NCBI RefSeq assembly: GCF_949987515.2
Contig: NC_082700.1
Span: forward strand, 34,807,380-34,871,379
Origin: Delphinus delphis
Taxonomy: Eukaryota > Chordata > Mammalia > Artiodactyla > Delphinidae
Direction: 5' to 3'
DNA: 64,000 nt
Shown: one piece after another, positions 10,871 through 21,966 of the stretch
Layout of the letters: each line of letters starts with the position of its first letter
How positions within the stretch are numbered: the stretch's first letter is position 1
Translations under genes and position numbers: made by a program
Notes under the pieces: generated by a model
Databases searched by the model: none
Told to the model about the DNA's origin: nothing
The model's input: only the letters and a program-made list of their open reading frames with translations

Positions 10871-12620
10871 TAGAATATTCTTTGTTGTGAGTTTTTTCCT
10901 TTAATCTCTTTGAATATATCTTGCCATTATCTTCTGGCCTGCAGAGTTTCTGCTGAAAAGTCAGCTGACGGTCTTTTGGGAGTTCCCTTGTACATAACTA
11001 GGTGCTTTTCTTGCTGCTTTAAAGATTCTCTCTTTATCTTTATTTTTTGAATTTTAATTATAATGTGTTTTGTTGTTGACCTCTTTGAGTTCTTATTATT
11101 TGGAATTGTCTGTGCTTCTTGGGCCTGGATGTCTGTTTCCTTCCTCAGGTTAGGGAAGTTTTCAGATATATTATTTCTTAAATAAGTTCTCTGACTTTCT
11201 CTTGTCTTCTCCTTTTGTGACCCCCTATAATGTGAATGTTAGTACATTTGATATTGTCCCAGATATCCCTTAAATAACTTCTTTTTTTTAAGTTTTTTTT
11301 TCTTTTTTCTGTTAAGCTTGCATGATTTCAACTACTCTGATTTCCAGATCATTAATCCATTCTTTTCATTATCTAATCTACCTTCATTGTCAATTCCCTC
11401 TGGCATATTTTTAATTTCAGGTATTGTATTCTTCAGGCCTAATTGGTTCTTTTTTATATTTTATAACTCTGTGTTGAAGTTCTCACTATCGTCATCCATA
11501 CTTCTCCCAAATTTAGTAAACATCTTTATGATTATAACCTTGAACTCCTTATCAGGTAAATTACCTGTCTCCATTTTGTTTACTTATTTTTCTGGCATTT
11601 TGCCTTGTTCCTTCATTTGGAACATATTTCTCTGTCTCCTCACTTTAACTAATTTTCTGTCTTTATTTCTATGTGTTAGATAAGTTCATTACGTCTCTCA
11701 ATCTTGGAGAAGTGGCCTCATGCAGATGTCCTGTGTGGCCCAGCAACATGCTCCCCACTGGCCACCAGAGCTAGATGCTCCAGTGGTGTTTTCTATGTGG
11801 GCTGTGTACACTCTTCTGTTGTATCATGACTGACTACAGCTGGTGCAATGGTAGGTGAGGCAGAGCCCTGGTCCAACAGGCTGTGAGGTCCTGCTTTATA
11901 TGTTTGCAGCAAGTGCACTGGGGGCAGGACATGCCATTGGCAGAGTTGGCTGTGAGGCCTGGCTGTAAGTGACTCCTAAAGGTGCTTTGATGGGTGAAGT
12001 AGGTCCCTGGCTACAAGGTCTGGCAGCGTGTGACAGTTGTGTATGTGTTGATGGTCCCCAGCACTAATTGGTTAGAAGGTTGATTCCAACGTGGCACCTG
12101 CCAGTGCTGGTGTTAGCACAGCAGAACAGAATCACAAAAATGGTAGCTGCCAGCATCCCAGTCTCTAAGGAGAGCCCCAGCTGCCTTCTGCCTCTTTGGA
12201 AGGCTCTCCAAGATTAGCAAATGAGTCTGACCCAGGTACATTTCAAATGGTTGCCTCTGTATAGGACTCAGAACATGTGTATTTTGTGCATGTCCTTTAA
12301 GAGCTGAGGCTTGGTGGTCCCCAGCCCTCTGATTCTCACACACATAAGCTTCAATGATTTTTATAGCCAGAGATTTTGGGGGCTTGTGTTCTCAGGGAAG
12401 GACCTGGGAACCCCCAGTCTGGAGAGATCAATGAGGGGCTTGGCCTTTTCACTCCTCTGGGTGTTGCATTGTGCCTCTTTCTTTATATCTTCAGTTGTGG
12501 AAAATCTTTTCTGCTCATCTTCAGGTCATTTTCAGAGATAGTTGTTCAGTGAGTGTTTGTAATTTTGGCATGCCCATGGGAGGAATTGAGCTCAGGATCT
12601 TCCTACTCTGTCACTTTGAT
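10871..12620 (-). mobile_element. Old L1 LINE, right part (ORF1 and 5' UTR)
   Basis: Continues the element cut at 1580. 10871-11640 parallels ORF1 of the young L1 (compare 'tttctgctgaaaagtcagct' near 10947 with 6034-6055). Then ~1 kb of 5' UTR-like sequence ends near 12610 with 'cttcctactctgtcactttg', a decayed form of the usual L1 5' terminus. Without the insertion the old copy would have at least 3.3 kb in this window. No ORF is preserved. Confidence 0.8.
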
Positions 12621-13389
12621 CCTGATCCACTTATGATTGTTTTAAATTTAAGTAACTGTTTGGTTTGTCATTACCTCTCAAAAGGTTCTCACCACTATCT
12701 CATTGTCATTTTCCTTAATTTTACCGAGAATTTTATAAGAAATAGCAGGGCATGCCTCCAGCTCCAATACGTCTCTCAAAAAACACCTGCCACCACATCT
12801 TGATTTATCTACTCTGATTCTCCTACTTATCTCTCGATCAGTTCATGGGTTAGATGGCATGGACAAAGAAGATATTTTTGACTTATTTTTCTCAACACTC
12901 TCTCCAGGAACAAAGATTAAGCTCAATTATTTTAAATAAATTTGGAATCTTTAGACATATCTGTCAGTCTGGAGGCCATATCAGAGGTTCTGATAGATCT
13001 AGATTTTAAACATGGTAGAGGGCTACCATGTGCACTCTCTTGACTCTACTCCTCGTATGGAAATTCAGGCATTAACTTGTCTCTTTCCTGAAACACAGTG
13101 GCTTACACATTAGAGGGAGCCACTAGACCTTCAAGTGTTTAAAAAAATAGCACCAAAGGATCATTTAACTCTTAGAAAACTGTAGAGGTCTTGCCAAACA
13201 ATCACTATCATGGTTACTCTGGGGAGCCTCCTAGAGAGATACCTTACTCATTTATGACACCCTGAAGGCTGCCTTACAATGGAAGTGATCCCATTGGAAA
13301 AGGTGATATAAATGTTGTTTGTACTTTACTTTAGCTGGAGTGATCAAATATATCACTTCAGCTCAAAGACGGCATTCAGGTCAGTCTCA
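12621..13389 (+). other. Unassigned; may hold decayed env surface-subunit sequence
   Basis: No readable frame longer than ~110 codons and no recognised repeat. Because a TM-subunit env relic follows directly in the same orientation, this is where the surface subunit of that provirus would lie. That is inference from position. A short perfect hairpin (9-bp arms, 4-nt loop) sits at 13010-13031. Confidence 0.3.
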
Positions 13390-13720
13390 ACTCACTAGCA
13401 ACCATTGTTATGGATGACAGGCATATTATAGATAATTCCTTGTAAGTCATGGTAAAGTCTACGAAACTGATAATAGATCTTGCTCTACTTTGATTAATGC
13501 CTCAGGCAAGGAAAAGTGTCACTACAGAAATTTAAGTAGAAAGTAACTTGGTTTTCTAAGGATAAACCTAAGAATTAAAAATATATTTTTTTCAAATTTT
13601 GTGTCTGGGATCCTGGGGGGTATGGTTGAAGTGAGTACTGCATTTTGGTCTTGTATTGCTGATTGGAGACTTATTGATAATAGTCCTAGTTAAATGCCCT
13701 ATGACAAAAATTGAACAGAT
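13390..13720 (+). pseudogene. Endogenous retrovirus env (TM subunit) relic
   Basis: Three pieces of a retroviral transmembrane subunit can be read in order, in shifting frames with stops. A heptad-like 'SLATIVMDDR' lies near 13400-13430. A segment at 13445-13514 reads 'RSCSTLINASG', in the position of the immunosuppressive/CX6CC region. At 13605-13697 'LGSWGVWLK', a stop, then the hydrophobic 'LHFGLVLLIGDLLIIVLVKC' looks like the membrane anchor. Order and spacing fit class I (gamma-type) env proteins. The protein would act in the viral membrane; here the frame is clearly dead. The virus family cannot be named from this. A translated search against ERV env profiles would settle it. Confidence 0.55.
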
Positions 13721-14400
13721 TTATTACCAGCCTGCCAGATTGACCAGAGTGTAATGAAACAGTGTACTCATGGGATAATTTTCCAGAAGCCAAGATAGAG
13801 TAGAAAGGTTATATATTGCTGGGAAACAATTCTCCTTATGTATCTCATGTTTCTGCACATTTTATGAGTGGTGGCACTGATAGGTCTATTTCCTCAGCTA
13901 GTTTTTCAAGGATATTTGTATTATACACAGCCTTAAGAAACAGAGATAATGTCTCCAACAGAGCAAAGAATAGATTTTCTTACAGTTTTCAACAATATAC
14001 ATAGTGTTTCCCTCCAGAGTCAAAGGCAAGTTTGCTTACTGCTCATTGTAAAATTATTGAGTTCCCCAATCTCAGTGATTCTCTCATATAACAATCCCCA
14101 TTACCTAAGTGTCACCCGGCCTTCTGAAGGCTTGGTCACTCTGTAGGAATTGGGTATCAGTGAACTGAAACAAGGAAATGCTGGTACTCTGGTTACTGGT
14201 TATTCTGGGAGTAATAATGCCCATTGTCTCTAACCTAGGATCCTTATGCCTTCTGCTAACTTCCATTAACTGCAGCAAGCTAATTTCTTAAGTTGGATCC
14301 AAGAGCTTCATGTCTTCTGCAGACATCAATGAAACTGTGACAGGCTATCATTTTAGCTTGTAGTAGAAAGAAATCTCAGATCCCTCACAGTTTTTAACAT
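13721..14400 (+). other. Possible 3' LTR of the env-bearing provirus, unassigned
   Basis: Lies directly after the env anchor, where a 3' LTR is expected. It contains an approximate ~50-bp repeat: 'ccttatgccttctgctaac' near 14241 and 'cttcatgtcttctgcagac' near 14308, each followed by 'atcaatgaaactg'-like sequence. The boundaries and family are not recognised. Confidence 0.3.
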
Positions 14401-15044
14401 GGATTGATGCCAAACTGCAACACCACTTTTCTTCTTCCAAAATATGTTTTAATGCTATTCATTCTTTTCCTTGTTGCTTCTACTTCTTATTTCAAACTAC
14501 CATGTGATCTCTGAATTACTGAAAAATCCTTTTTTTATTTCTTCTGTTATAGCACCCCATTTATACTCAATAGAGGAATATTAATTTTAAAGAACATAAA
14601 TCAGATATGTTATTTTTCTTGTTACAATACTTCAATTATTTTTTTTTTCAAATGTAGATTATAACCTTTCCACTTGCCATGGTCTACAATATTCTGGGCC
14701 ATTTGACATCTGCTAGTCTTTACAAACTTGTATCATCTTTCTATTCCCCTGTTCACTATATTCCAGTAACACAGCCTATGATAATGTCTTTGAATACACA
14801 CAAGTTTCTTATCACATGAACTATTACACCTGAGAAGAAAGGTTTCTCAGTTACACTGAAGGGCTTATTCTATTGCATCATTTCGAGGGATATCACCTCC
14901 TTGGAAAGGCATTAACTAAAGCATATGGCATTCTGTTCTTGTATATTTATAAAATAATTTTTATCACAGTAATCTTTTAATATATCGACCTGCATATTAA
15001 AACACTGCCCCCATAAAATACAAGCACTATGGTAACTGGGATCA
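14401..15044. other. AT-rich stretch, nothing recognised
   Basis: No coding frame and no repeat identified by eye; short T-runs only. Confidence 0.6.
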
Positions 15045-15424
15045 CTGATTATTGGAGAAATGCACACCAAAACCACAATGAGGTATCACCTCACACCTGT
15101 CAGAATGGCTATCATCAAAAAGTCTAAAAGTAATAGATGCTGGAAAGGGTGTGAAGAAAAGGGAAGTTTCCTATGCCATTGGTGGGAGTGTAAATTGGTG
15201 TAGTCACTATGGAAAATAGTATGGAGTTTCCTTAAAAATCTAAACATAGAACTTCCATATGATCCAGCAATCCCACTCCAGGACTTTAGATCTGGAAAAA
15301 ACAAAAACACTAATTTGAAAAGATACATGCATCTTAATGTTCATAACAGCACTATTTACAATAGCCAAGACATGGAAGCAGCCTAAGTGTCTGTTGACAG
15401 ATTGAGTGGATAAAGAAGATGTGA

Positions 15425-15432
<8 letters not shown>

Positions 15433-15492
<60 letters not shown>
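15433..15492. repeat. (TA)n(CA)n microsatellite in L1
   Basis: About 38 bases of alternating TA followed by 22 of CA, in the ORF2 3' region of the L1. Confidence 0.95.
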
Positions 15493-15862
15493 ATGGAATA
15501 ATACTCAGCCATAAAAAATGAAATAATGTCATTTGTAGCACCATGGATGGACATAGAGATTGTCATACTAAGTGAAGTAAGTCAGACAAAGACAAATATC
15601 ATATGATATCACTTATATGTGAAATCTAAAAAAAATGATGCAAATGAACTTTTTTACAAAATAGAAATAGACTCACAGACATAGAAAACAAACTTAAAGT
15701 TACCCAAGGGGAAAGAGGGGAGAGGGACAAATTAGAAGCTTGAGATTAATAGATACACACTACTATACATAAAATAGATAAAAAACAAGGATTTACTGTA
15801 TAACAGAGGAAACTATATTCAATATCTTGTAATAACCTACAATGGAAAATAATCTGAAAAAA

Positions 15863-15864
<2 letters not shown>

Positions 15865-15899
<35 letters not shown>
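15865..15899. repeat. (AC)n microsatellite
   Basis: Uninterrupted AC dinucleotides in the 3' UTR part of the plus-strand L1. Confidence 0.95.
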
Positions 15900-15906
<7 letters not shown>

Positions 15907-15992
15907 ATATATATGTATAATTGAATCACTTTGCTGTACTAACACAATATTATAAAACAACACTTCAATTAAAAATAAATAAATAAATAGCC

Positions 15993-16262
15993 GTTAGAGT
16001 AGACCCTAATTGCATATGACTGAGGAAATTTGGACACAAATAGAGATACCAGGGAAGCATATGCACAGAAAAAAAAACATGTGTGGGCACAGCAAGAAAG
16101 CAGTCATCTTCAATCCAAGGAGATACCTCTGAGGAGAAACCAACCCCACTGATACCTTGATCTTGGATTTCTAGCCTCCAAAACTATGAGAAAATAAATT
16201 TATGTTGTTGAAGCCACCCAGTCTGTAGAGTTTTGTCATGGCAGCCCTAGTAAAGTAATATA
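15993..16262 (+). mobile_element. MLT1A-like MaLR LTR, 5'-truncated
   Basis: Contains in order 'gaggaaatttggacaca', 'gataccttgatcttgg', 'ttctagcctccaaaac', 'aaataaatttatgttgttg' and 'cagccctagtaaagtaat', which is the 3' two-thirds of an MLT1A-type LTR in the plus orientation. The 5' third is missing at the L1 junction. Confidence 0.8.
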
Positions 16263-16882
16263 AGCTGTATGCTACAACATAATTAATTATCAAAATATAT
16301 TTAATAAATGAGTTGATGAAAAATGAAACAGAATCCAATAGCATAGCATCCATTTCACAGTGCTCATGTCTTAGCTACCAAGAAATGTTCTTTTACTCTT
16401 CATCACAGCTGAATAAGAAAGTAATTCCTTTCATTAAAAAATGTTACAGAACGAGCTTTACAAAAAAAAAAAAAAAAGGGAAGATTGATGATATATTCTG
16501 TGGTGCTGACAATACTAAAGATGAAGTCTATGAGATAGCACAGCTCCTGGTAAATGATGATACTTTTTTGCCCATAAGATTTTTGAATGATGGTGTCTAC
16601 AGTCAGTAATATCAGAATGTTTCTTTTTTTTCTTGAAGAATTTTATAGACATAAATCTAGATGTTATCAGAGCAAACAATATCTAGCTCAGTGAAAAGAA
16701 TGCTAAAGGGTTATAAACATCTTTCTGAGAGATATTTTACTAAATGTAATATTTATAGAATATTACATTTAAGATAACTTATCTTTGTTTTCAGGATAAA
16801 AGTTCGTGCTGAGTGAGAGTGTGAATGTGTTCTTGTAGTTCTTGTCTTTCAAGGCTCTTTCCATTTCCTTATACTTACAATC
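16263..16882. other. Nothing recognised
   Basis: Has an A-run at 16462-16477 and an open frame of ~98 codons across it (16313-16609) with no recognisable domain. I do not support it as a gene. Confidence 0.6.
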
Positions 16883-17122
16883 ATCCAATACTCTTTTTTT
16901 TTTTTTTTTTTTTTGCGGTACACGGGCCTCTCACTGCTGTGGCCTTTCCCATTGCGGAGCACAGGCTCCGGACGTGCAGGCTCAGTGGTCATGGCTCATG
17001 GGCCTAGCTGCTCCGCAGCATGTAGGATCTTCCCGGACCGGGGCACGAACCTGTGTCTCCTGCATCGGCAGGCGGACTCTCAACCACTGAGCCACCAGGG
17101 AAGCCCTATCCAGTACTCTTTT
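16883..17122 (-). mobile_element. CHR-1 type tRNA-derived SINE with target duplications
   Basis: Antisense SINE: a tail of 21 T (16894-16914), body from 'gcggtacacgggcctctcac', and a tRNA-like head ending 'ccaccagggaagccc' at 17106. The flanks are 'atccaatactctttt' (16883-16897) and 'atccagtactctttt' (17108-17122), a 15-bp duplication with one mismatch. Such SINEs are mobilised by L1 (established). Confidence 0.93.
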
Positions 17123-17734
17123 ATCACTCTTTTCCTTGGTTAAATCTGCCTTCAGGAAATAATTAAATATCAGATATTTATTCTTAATATGAGTTACTAT
17201 TTAACTACTCCTGGGGAAGTTTATATGTTAGGCCATATCTTTAGTTACAGAATGGAAAAGTCTTGTTAAAATGAACTGACACATCATATTTTGGAGTTGG
17301 GATGTCTTTCTTAAGGATCCTGAAGATGTATAAGTTCACCTTTGACACTTTAAATGCAAGGCTTAAATACAATGGTCTCTACTGACAAGCAAAGGTCCTG
17401 CTAGGTTACACAGCATGTCTTTCAAGCAGACTCAGTATTTCTGTCATGCCAAAATTTACCCTTGAGATTTTGTGTCACTCTTCACCCATGGTCCATAACT
17501 GATTAGATCAGACATGGACAACTTATTAAAAGATAACTTGCATTGCCTGATATCGTTACAAATGTCAATATTTCCTAATAGGTAAACCATTTACTGGGTT
17601 AAAATTGGCAAAATCAAGAATTTTCTCTCTTAGAGACTTTGTATAGAAGATATGGATGAAGGGTAGATGGGCAGACAATGAGGAAGAGAGTGATATATAC
17701 TGCAGAGTAGTTAAGAAGAGACATTAATTGATTT
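17123..17734. other. Nothing recognised
   Basis: AT-rich, without an open frame of note or a repeat I can name. Confidence 0.6.
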
Positions 17735-17830
17735 CACATTCAACAGACACTTCTTGAGAATATGTAGGGAGCAGTGCTAGTGAGTAGACACCAAGAAGAA
17801 AAGTCAATTAACACAAATGTTAAGTAGGAG
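17735..17830 (-). mobile_element. L2/MIR-type 3' end fragment
   Basis: 'caacagacacttcttgag' then 'gagcagtgctagtgag' parallels the antisense 3' end common to L2 and MIR elements. Very decayed. Confidence 0.45.
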
Positions 17831-18711
17831 AAGCCACGAGGCAATAAAAAGCAGAAATAATCAGAATGTAAGGTTATATTTTGCTTAGAAATGAAAATAT
17901 TTGACATTATACAAAAGTAAGGAGAGTTCAGTATTAAAATGCCAAGTATACCTCAGCTAGCTTCAATATTTAGAAACCCACCAACAATCTTATTTCATGT
18001 AGGTGCTATTCCCTGTACAACTCAACACTCCCCAGATAATTTTTAATGAAATTCCAGATATTAAATTATTTCATGTGAATATTTTAATATCCATCTTTAA
18101 ATAATTGGGCTCAAAACTCAATAATATTTTTCTCAATAACATTATTTTGTTTAAAATATTTAACAATAACTTCTCAATAATGCTTAAGTATCCAGTCAAA
18201 TTTTACATAACTCTGATTGTCTACTGTGCTGGTTCTCAAATTATTTGGTATCAGGAAATTTGTACACTTTTAATTATTATTGAAGTTTCCAAACATCTTT
18301 TGCCTTATCAGCTTATTTTTATTGATATTTATTTTACCATAAATTAAAACTAAGAAATTAATTTTGTTATTTATTCATTAATTTAAAAACAACAGTAAAA
18401 ATCAAGTCCATTTTAATACAAATTCCACATCTTTAATGAAAAAATAACTATATTTCCCCCTTAAAAGTGAGAAGAGTAGCATTCCTTTACGTTTGCTTAT
18501 CTCTTCAATATTTTGCATGATAAAATACTGCTAGTTTCTTACATCTTACGTTGCATTCAATATGTCTCTATCTGTTGTTTAATGAAAGTATGTGAAGAAA
18601 TACCTTCCCCCCCCACACACAAATGTAGTTGGAAAAGAAATACTTGGAATAGCATTCTTAGATAATCTTGCATATTCATCTTTGACAGTATATCAAAATG
18701 CAACAAGTGAA
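17831..18711. other. AT-rich stretch, nothing recognised
   Basis: No coding frame or named repeat; a C-run sits at 18607-18614. Confidence 0.6.
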
Positions 18712-19146
18712 AAAATTTTTTCCCCAAACGTTATTGAGAAATAATTGACAGATAATATATATTTAAAGTGTACAATGTGATGATTTGATGATATATACAT
18801 ACAGTAAGGAATGATTAACAAGATCCAAATTATTACCACATCTATAATTTCACATAGTTAACTCTTTTATTTTTTTGTGCGTGGTGAGATCACTTGAGAT
18901 CCATTCTCAGCAACTTTCAAGTATTCAATGTCATTTTGTTAACTATTGCCACCATACTGCATATTAGATCCTCAGAACTTATTCTTCTTACAACTGAAAG
19001 TTTGTATATTTCAACCTACAACTCCCCATTTCCCCCTCCCTCCAAGCCCTGACAACCATCATTCTATTTTCTCTGTTTTTGTGAAATTGGCTTTTTTTTT
19101 TTTTAAGATTTTACATATAAGCAATACCATTTAGTATTTGTCTTTC
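18712..19146 (-). mobile_element. Old L1 3' end, 5'-truncated
   Basis: Minus-strand L1M-type 3' UTR: 'gttattgagaaataattgac' near 18730, 'ttaactattgccaccatac' near 18938 and 'ctccctccaagccctgac' near 19035 are typical of this region. It ends against an MLT1 LTR. Confidence 0.75.
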
Positions 19147-19355
19147 TTATATGTTGAAATCCTAACTTACAATAACTCAGAATGTCACTTATTTGGAGAT
19201 GGGGCTTTAAAGACGTAGTTAAAGTAAAATAAAGTCATTGGCCTGGGCACTAATTCAGTATGGCCACCTCTAGGACTGTGATGAAATACATTTCTGTTGT
19301 TTAAGCCACCAGAATATGCTACTTTGTTAGGGCAGTCCTAGAAAACTAATATACT
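19147..19355 (+). mobile_element. MLT1-like LTR with internal deletion
   Basis: The start 'atatgttgaaatcctaac' and 'cagaatgtcacttatttgga', then 'ctgttgtttaagccaccag' and 'ggcagtcctagaaaactaat', are the 5' and 3' parts of an MLT1 LTR. The ~200 bases between them are missing. Confidence 0.75.
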
Positions 19356-19789
19356 CTTCGTCTCTCTTTTCCTCTCTCTTTTAGTTCTTCCTTGTCATGT
19401 TTACTAAAAGAAGTTTAATTATTAGTACTGTAGTGGACTGTGATGATTGCTTCCCTGTGATATCATATAACTTACGTCTCTGGTTCTCTGTACTTATGTA
19501 AATTAATGGTTTCTTCTCTAGGAAATTTCATGCTCATTTTTTACAATATTAATTCATAAATTATGTTATGTGTTTTCAGGAGGATTCACATAATATCTGT
19601 GACCATCTGTCTTTTCATGATCTTAGCAGTCATTTAGGATTATCATGTTTAGACATTAATTTATTTAAAAAAAAATTGTAAACCATCCAAATGCAGACAT
19701 GCCTGAGTTGTGGGGGGAGCTTAATATAAGGCATATTAAAGTGTTTGGCATTTAACCTTCAATATAATACTTCAAAGTACTTATTGTTA

Positions 19790-19925
19790 GAATCCACATT
19801 TTATAAAGAATATTGAATTTAAAGGAGGTTAAGTGGTTTATCTAAAATTACAAGTCTAATAAGAATTAGAACTGAGACTTGAACCCATGTATTTGTGTTC
19901 TTTCCACTCCAGCACTGACTTTTTG
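19790..19925 (-). mobile_element. MIR SINE, antisense
   Basis: 'aggaggttaagtggtttatc', 'gaattagaactgagac' and 'ttgaacccatgt' match the MIR core in reverse orientation, strongly diverged. Confidence 0.65.
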
Positions 19926-20469
19926 GAAGTCAGAAAAATAAAAACAGTGTGTTAGATGATGAAAGTATATCACAAAATTGAAATATCAGTAGTAAAATGA
20001 TGTATTGTTATGAAGAAGGATTATAAGGGAAAATGAAAGCAGGTTGATTTTATTGTGATTATGAGTAAAATTTTCCTAAAATTCCTAGTAATAATATTAT
20101 ACTGCTTAAAAAATAATAGAAATAATAGAAAAATCTTGTTCTTTAAAAATACATCAAACTTCTTTTGGATATAGAATATTATGGAACATTGGTAAAGTGG
20201 ACAAATCATTCAGAGATAAAGTAGCCCTTTCTGAAGAAAGATGGATCCTACAGGATTTCACCATTTGGTTATCTTGTTCATAGTGTAAAACTGTAGTTTA
20301 GCTAATAGGCTCCTCCATCTATAACTTATCATAGTAAAAATATATGAGGCCAATTGTTAGTACAAACTATCAGATATTTTTAAAAAGGCAACTCTATGTT
20401 TTAGACACCATATACAAGCAAACTCATATATATGTATATAATTTCATATAAAGCTCTCAACAATATAGA

Positions 20470-20590
20470 CATATAAGTACTCTCATGTTTATTTTACAAA
20501 GAAAGAAAATAAAGTGAGAAACACTTAAGGTCACTCAGCTAGTAAGTGATAGAACCAAGAATGGCAGAAATTAAACAGTCTTCCATTCAA
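20470..20590 (-). mobile_element. MIR SINE, antisense
   Basis: 'aaggtcactcagctagtaag' followed by 'tgatagaaccaagaatgg' is the antisense MIR core. Confidence 0.65.
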
Positions 20591-20654
20591 TTAAAAAATA
20601 TGAGAGTTATAACACAAATGGTGTAGTGCATGTTTTCAAATCTGACATTTTTGC

Positions 20655-20768
20655 CTGCCATTCTGCATGCATTCTGTTGTCTCATTGTGGTTTTGATTTG
20701 CATTTCCCTGATGATTAGCAATGCTGAGCATCTTTCCATGTGCCTGTTGGCCATCTGCATTTCTCTCA
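20655..20768 (-). mobile_element. Short L1 ORF2 fragment
   Basis: 'ggttttgatttgcatttccc' and 'atgctgagcatctttcc' match the ORF2 C-terminal region seen at 2463-2510. On the minus strand it reads 'REMQMANRHMERCSALLI'. Confidence 0.8.
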
Positions 20769-21792
20769 TACTATTTTAAAAGGTTATATTTAGAGCTGTC
20801 AGTTGCTTGAAAAAAAATGATATATTAAATTGTTTGGATTATTGTTCCAGCTTAGTTATATGAACAGTGCACGCACCATATATTATGTTTTATTGAAAAC
20901 ATTTGATTAAAAAACTTTATCATATTTGGACAGAGGAATTAATTCCATTAAGCATTAGCTTTATAGAGATAATTTTCTCTTTTATATATCTACGAATAAT
21001 TACATTTCATATTGTGATCCATTCATTTTAATCAACCTAATAAATTTATACCTTTATTGGGAATTTCCCTAAGATGGAGTTTAACTGTCAGTAGGGGATC
21101 TATAAAAGCATAATGCAATGTGCTGTGAAGATCTTTTGTTCTATAACTGTTTATTTCTATAAAATCCTTTTAGATTTAGTACTTACAATGAATGCGGAAC
21201 TGAAACAAAGAAAGATGAGAACTTGCAGACTACTTGAATCAAATAATCAAAATTGTTCCTACAGAGAGAAAAATCGGTAAAGGACATAAGAGTTTATGTA
21301 ACCCCAAGCCACATATTTAAGGATATTTTGGTGTGCTTTAGTAACATACCAAGAACATAAACATGAAGACTATTTTGAAAAGTAAATGACCCATAACCAC
21401 CATCTAATTCATGTCTTTTCTCTTAAATATATAATATATGAAATAGTTATAGATTTAGATTATCAATCTATCTATCCATCTATCTGTCATCTGTCTACCT
21501 ATCATCTATCTATCTACTATCTGTCAAATAGTATCTATCTGCATTTCGTTAAGAAACAGAATTTACTAGACTGTTTTGAAAAGAAAGAAATTTACCAGTT
21601 TATCACACAGATAGTTACAGACTTCAACAACATTTAGAAGGGCCGAGGGAAAGAAATTCAGACTGTTTTCAGGAAATATGAAAGCGTGGGGACCCAGGGA
21701 TTGAGCGAAGAAGCCACCAATCATCCCAGCTGCCTCTGGCAACTAAAACAAATCATTTTCAAGAGCATACCTAGAGCTTCTGGCAGTACCAT
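20769..21792. other. Mostly nothing recognised; one tetranucleotide repeat
   Basis: No gene or named element apart from the (TCTA)n-type repeat listed separately. Confidence 0.6.
21466..21525. repeat. Imperfect (TCTA)n microsatellite
   Basis: TCTA/TATC units with interruptions over ~60 bases. Confidence 0.9.
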
Positions 21793-21966
21793 TGCCAGGT
21801 AAAACACAGTATGCCTTGTTAAACTTGAATTTCAGATTTACAACATTTTTCTTAGAATAACTATGTCCCAAACACTGCATAGAACATATCTATGCTAGAA
21901 ATTATTTATTTCTCTGCTATTCAGGTTTAACTGAATGCCCTGTGTTTTAATTTGCTAAATCTTGCA
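21793..21966. mobile_element. Palindromic DNA-transposon-like element
   Basis: The arm 'aaaacacagtatgccttgtt' (21801-21820) is an imperfect reverse complement of 'actgaatgccctgtgtttta' near 21930-21949. The match extends outward to 'tgccagg' and 'ttgctaa', and inward to 'cttgaat' and 'attcagg'. A ~174-bp element made almost wholly of an inverted repeat is the form of a MITE; I recognise the sequence type from other mammals but cannot name it. Confidence 0.55.

Larger units (their letters stand above)
15045..15992 (+). mobile_element. 5'-truncated old L1, plus strand
   Basis: Plus-strand L1 3' end: the ORF2 C-terminus reads from 'agaaatgcacaccaaaacca' (15057), through 'gcaatcccactcc' near 15268 and 'tggaataatactcagcc' near 15495, to a 3' UTR with an (AAAT)n-like tail at 15970-15990. 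It is broken by several stops and contains two microsatellites. It abuts an MLT1A-like LTR at 15993. Confidence 0.85.

Noticed and set aside
16313..16609. 98-codon frame with a Lys-rich middle
   Set aside because: The Lys run comes from an A-homopolymer and no family resemblance is visible.
16892..17107. tRNA gene at SINE heads (also 44630-44786, 52744-52820, 56300-56394, 63407-63480)
   Set aside because: A- and B-box-like motifs are present, but the heads are tRNA-derived SINE sequence with tails and target duplications, not functional tRNA genes.
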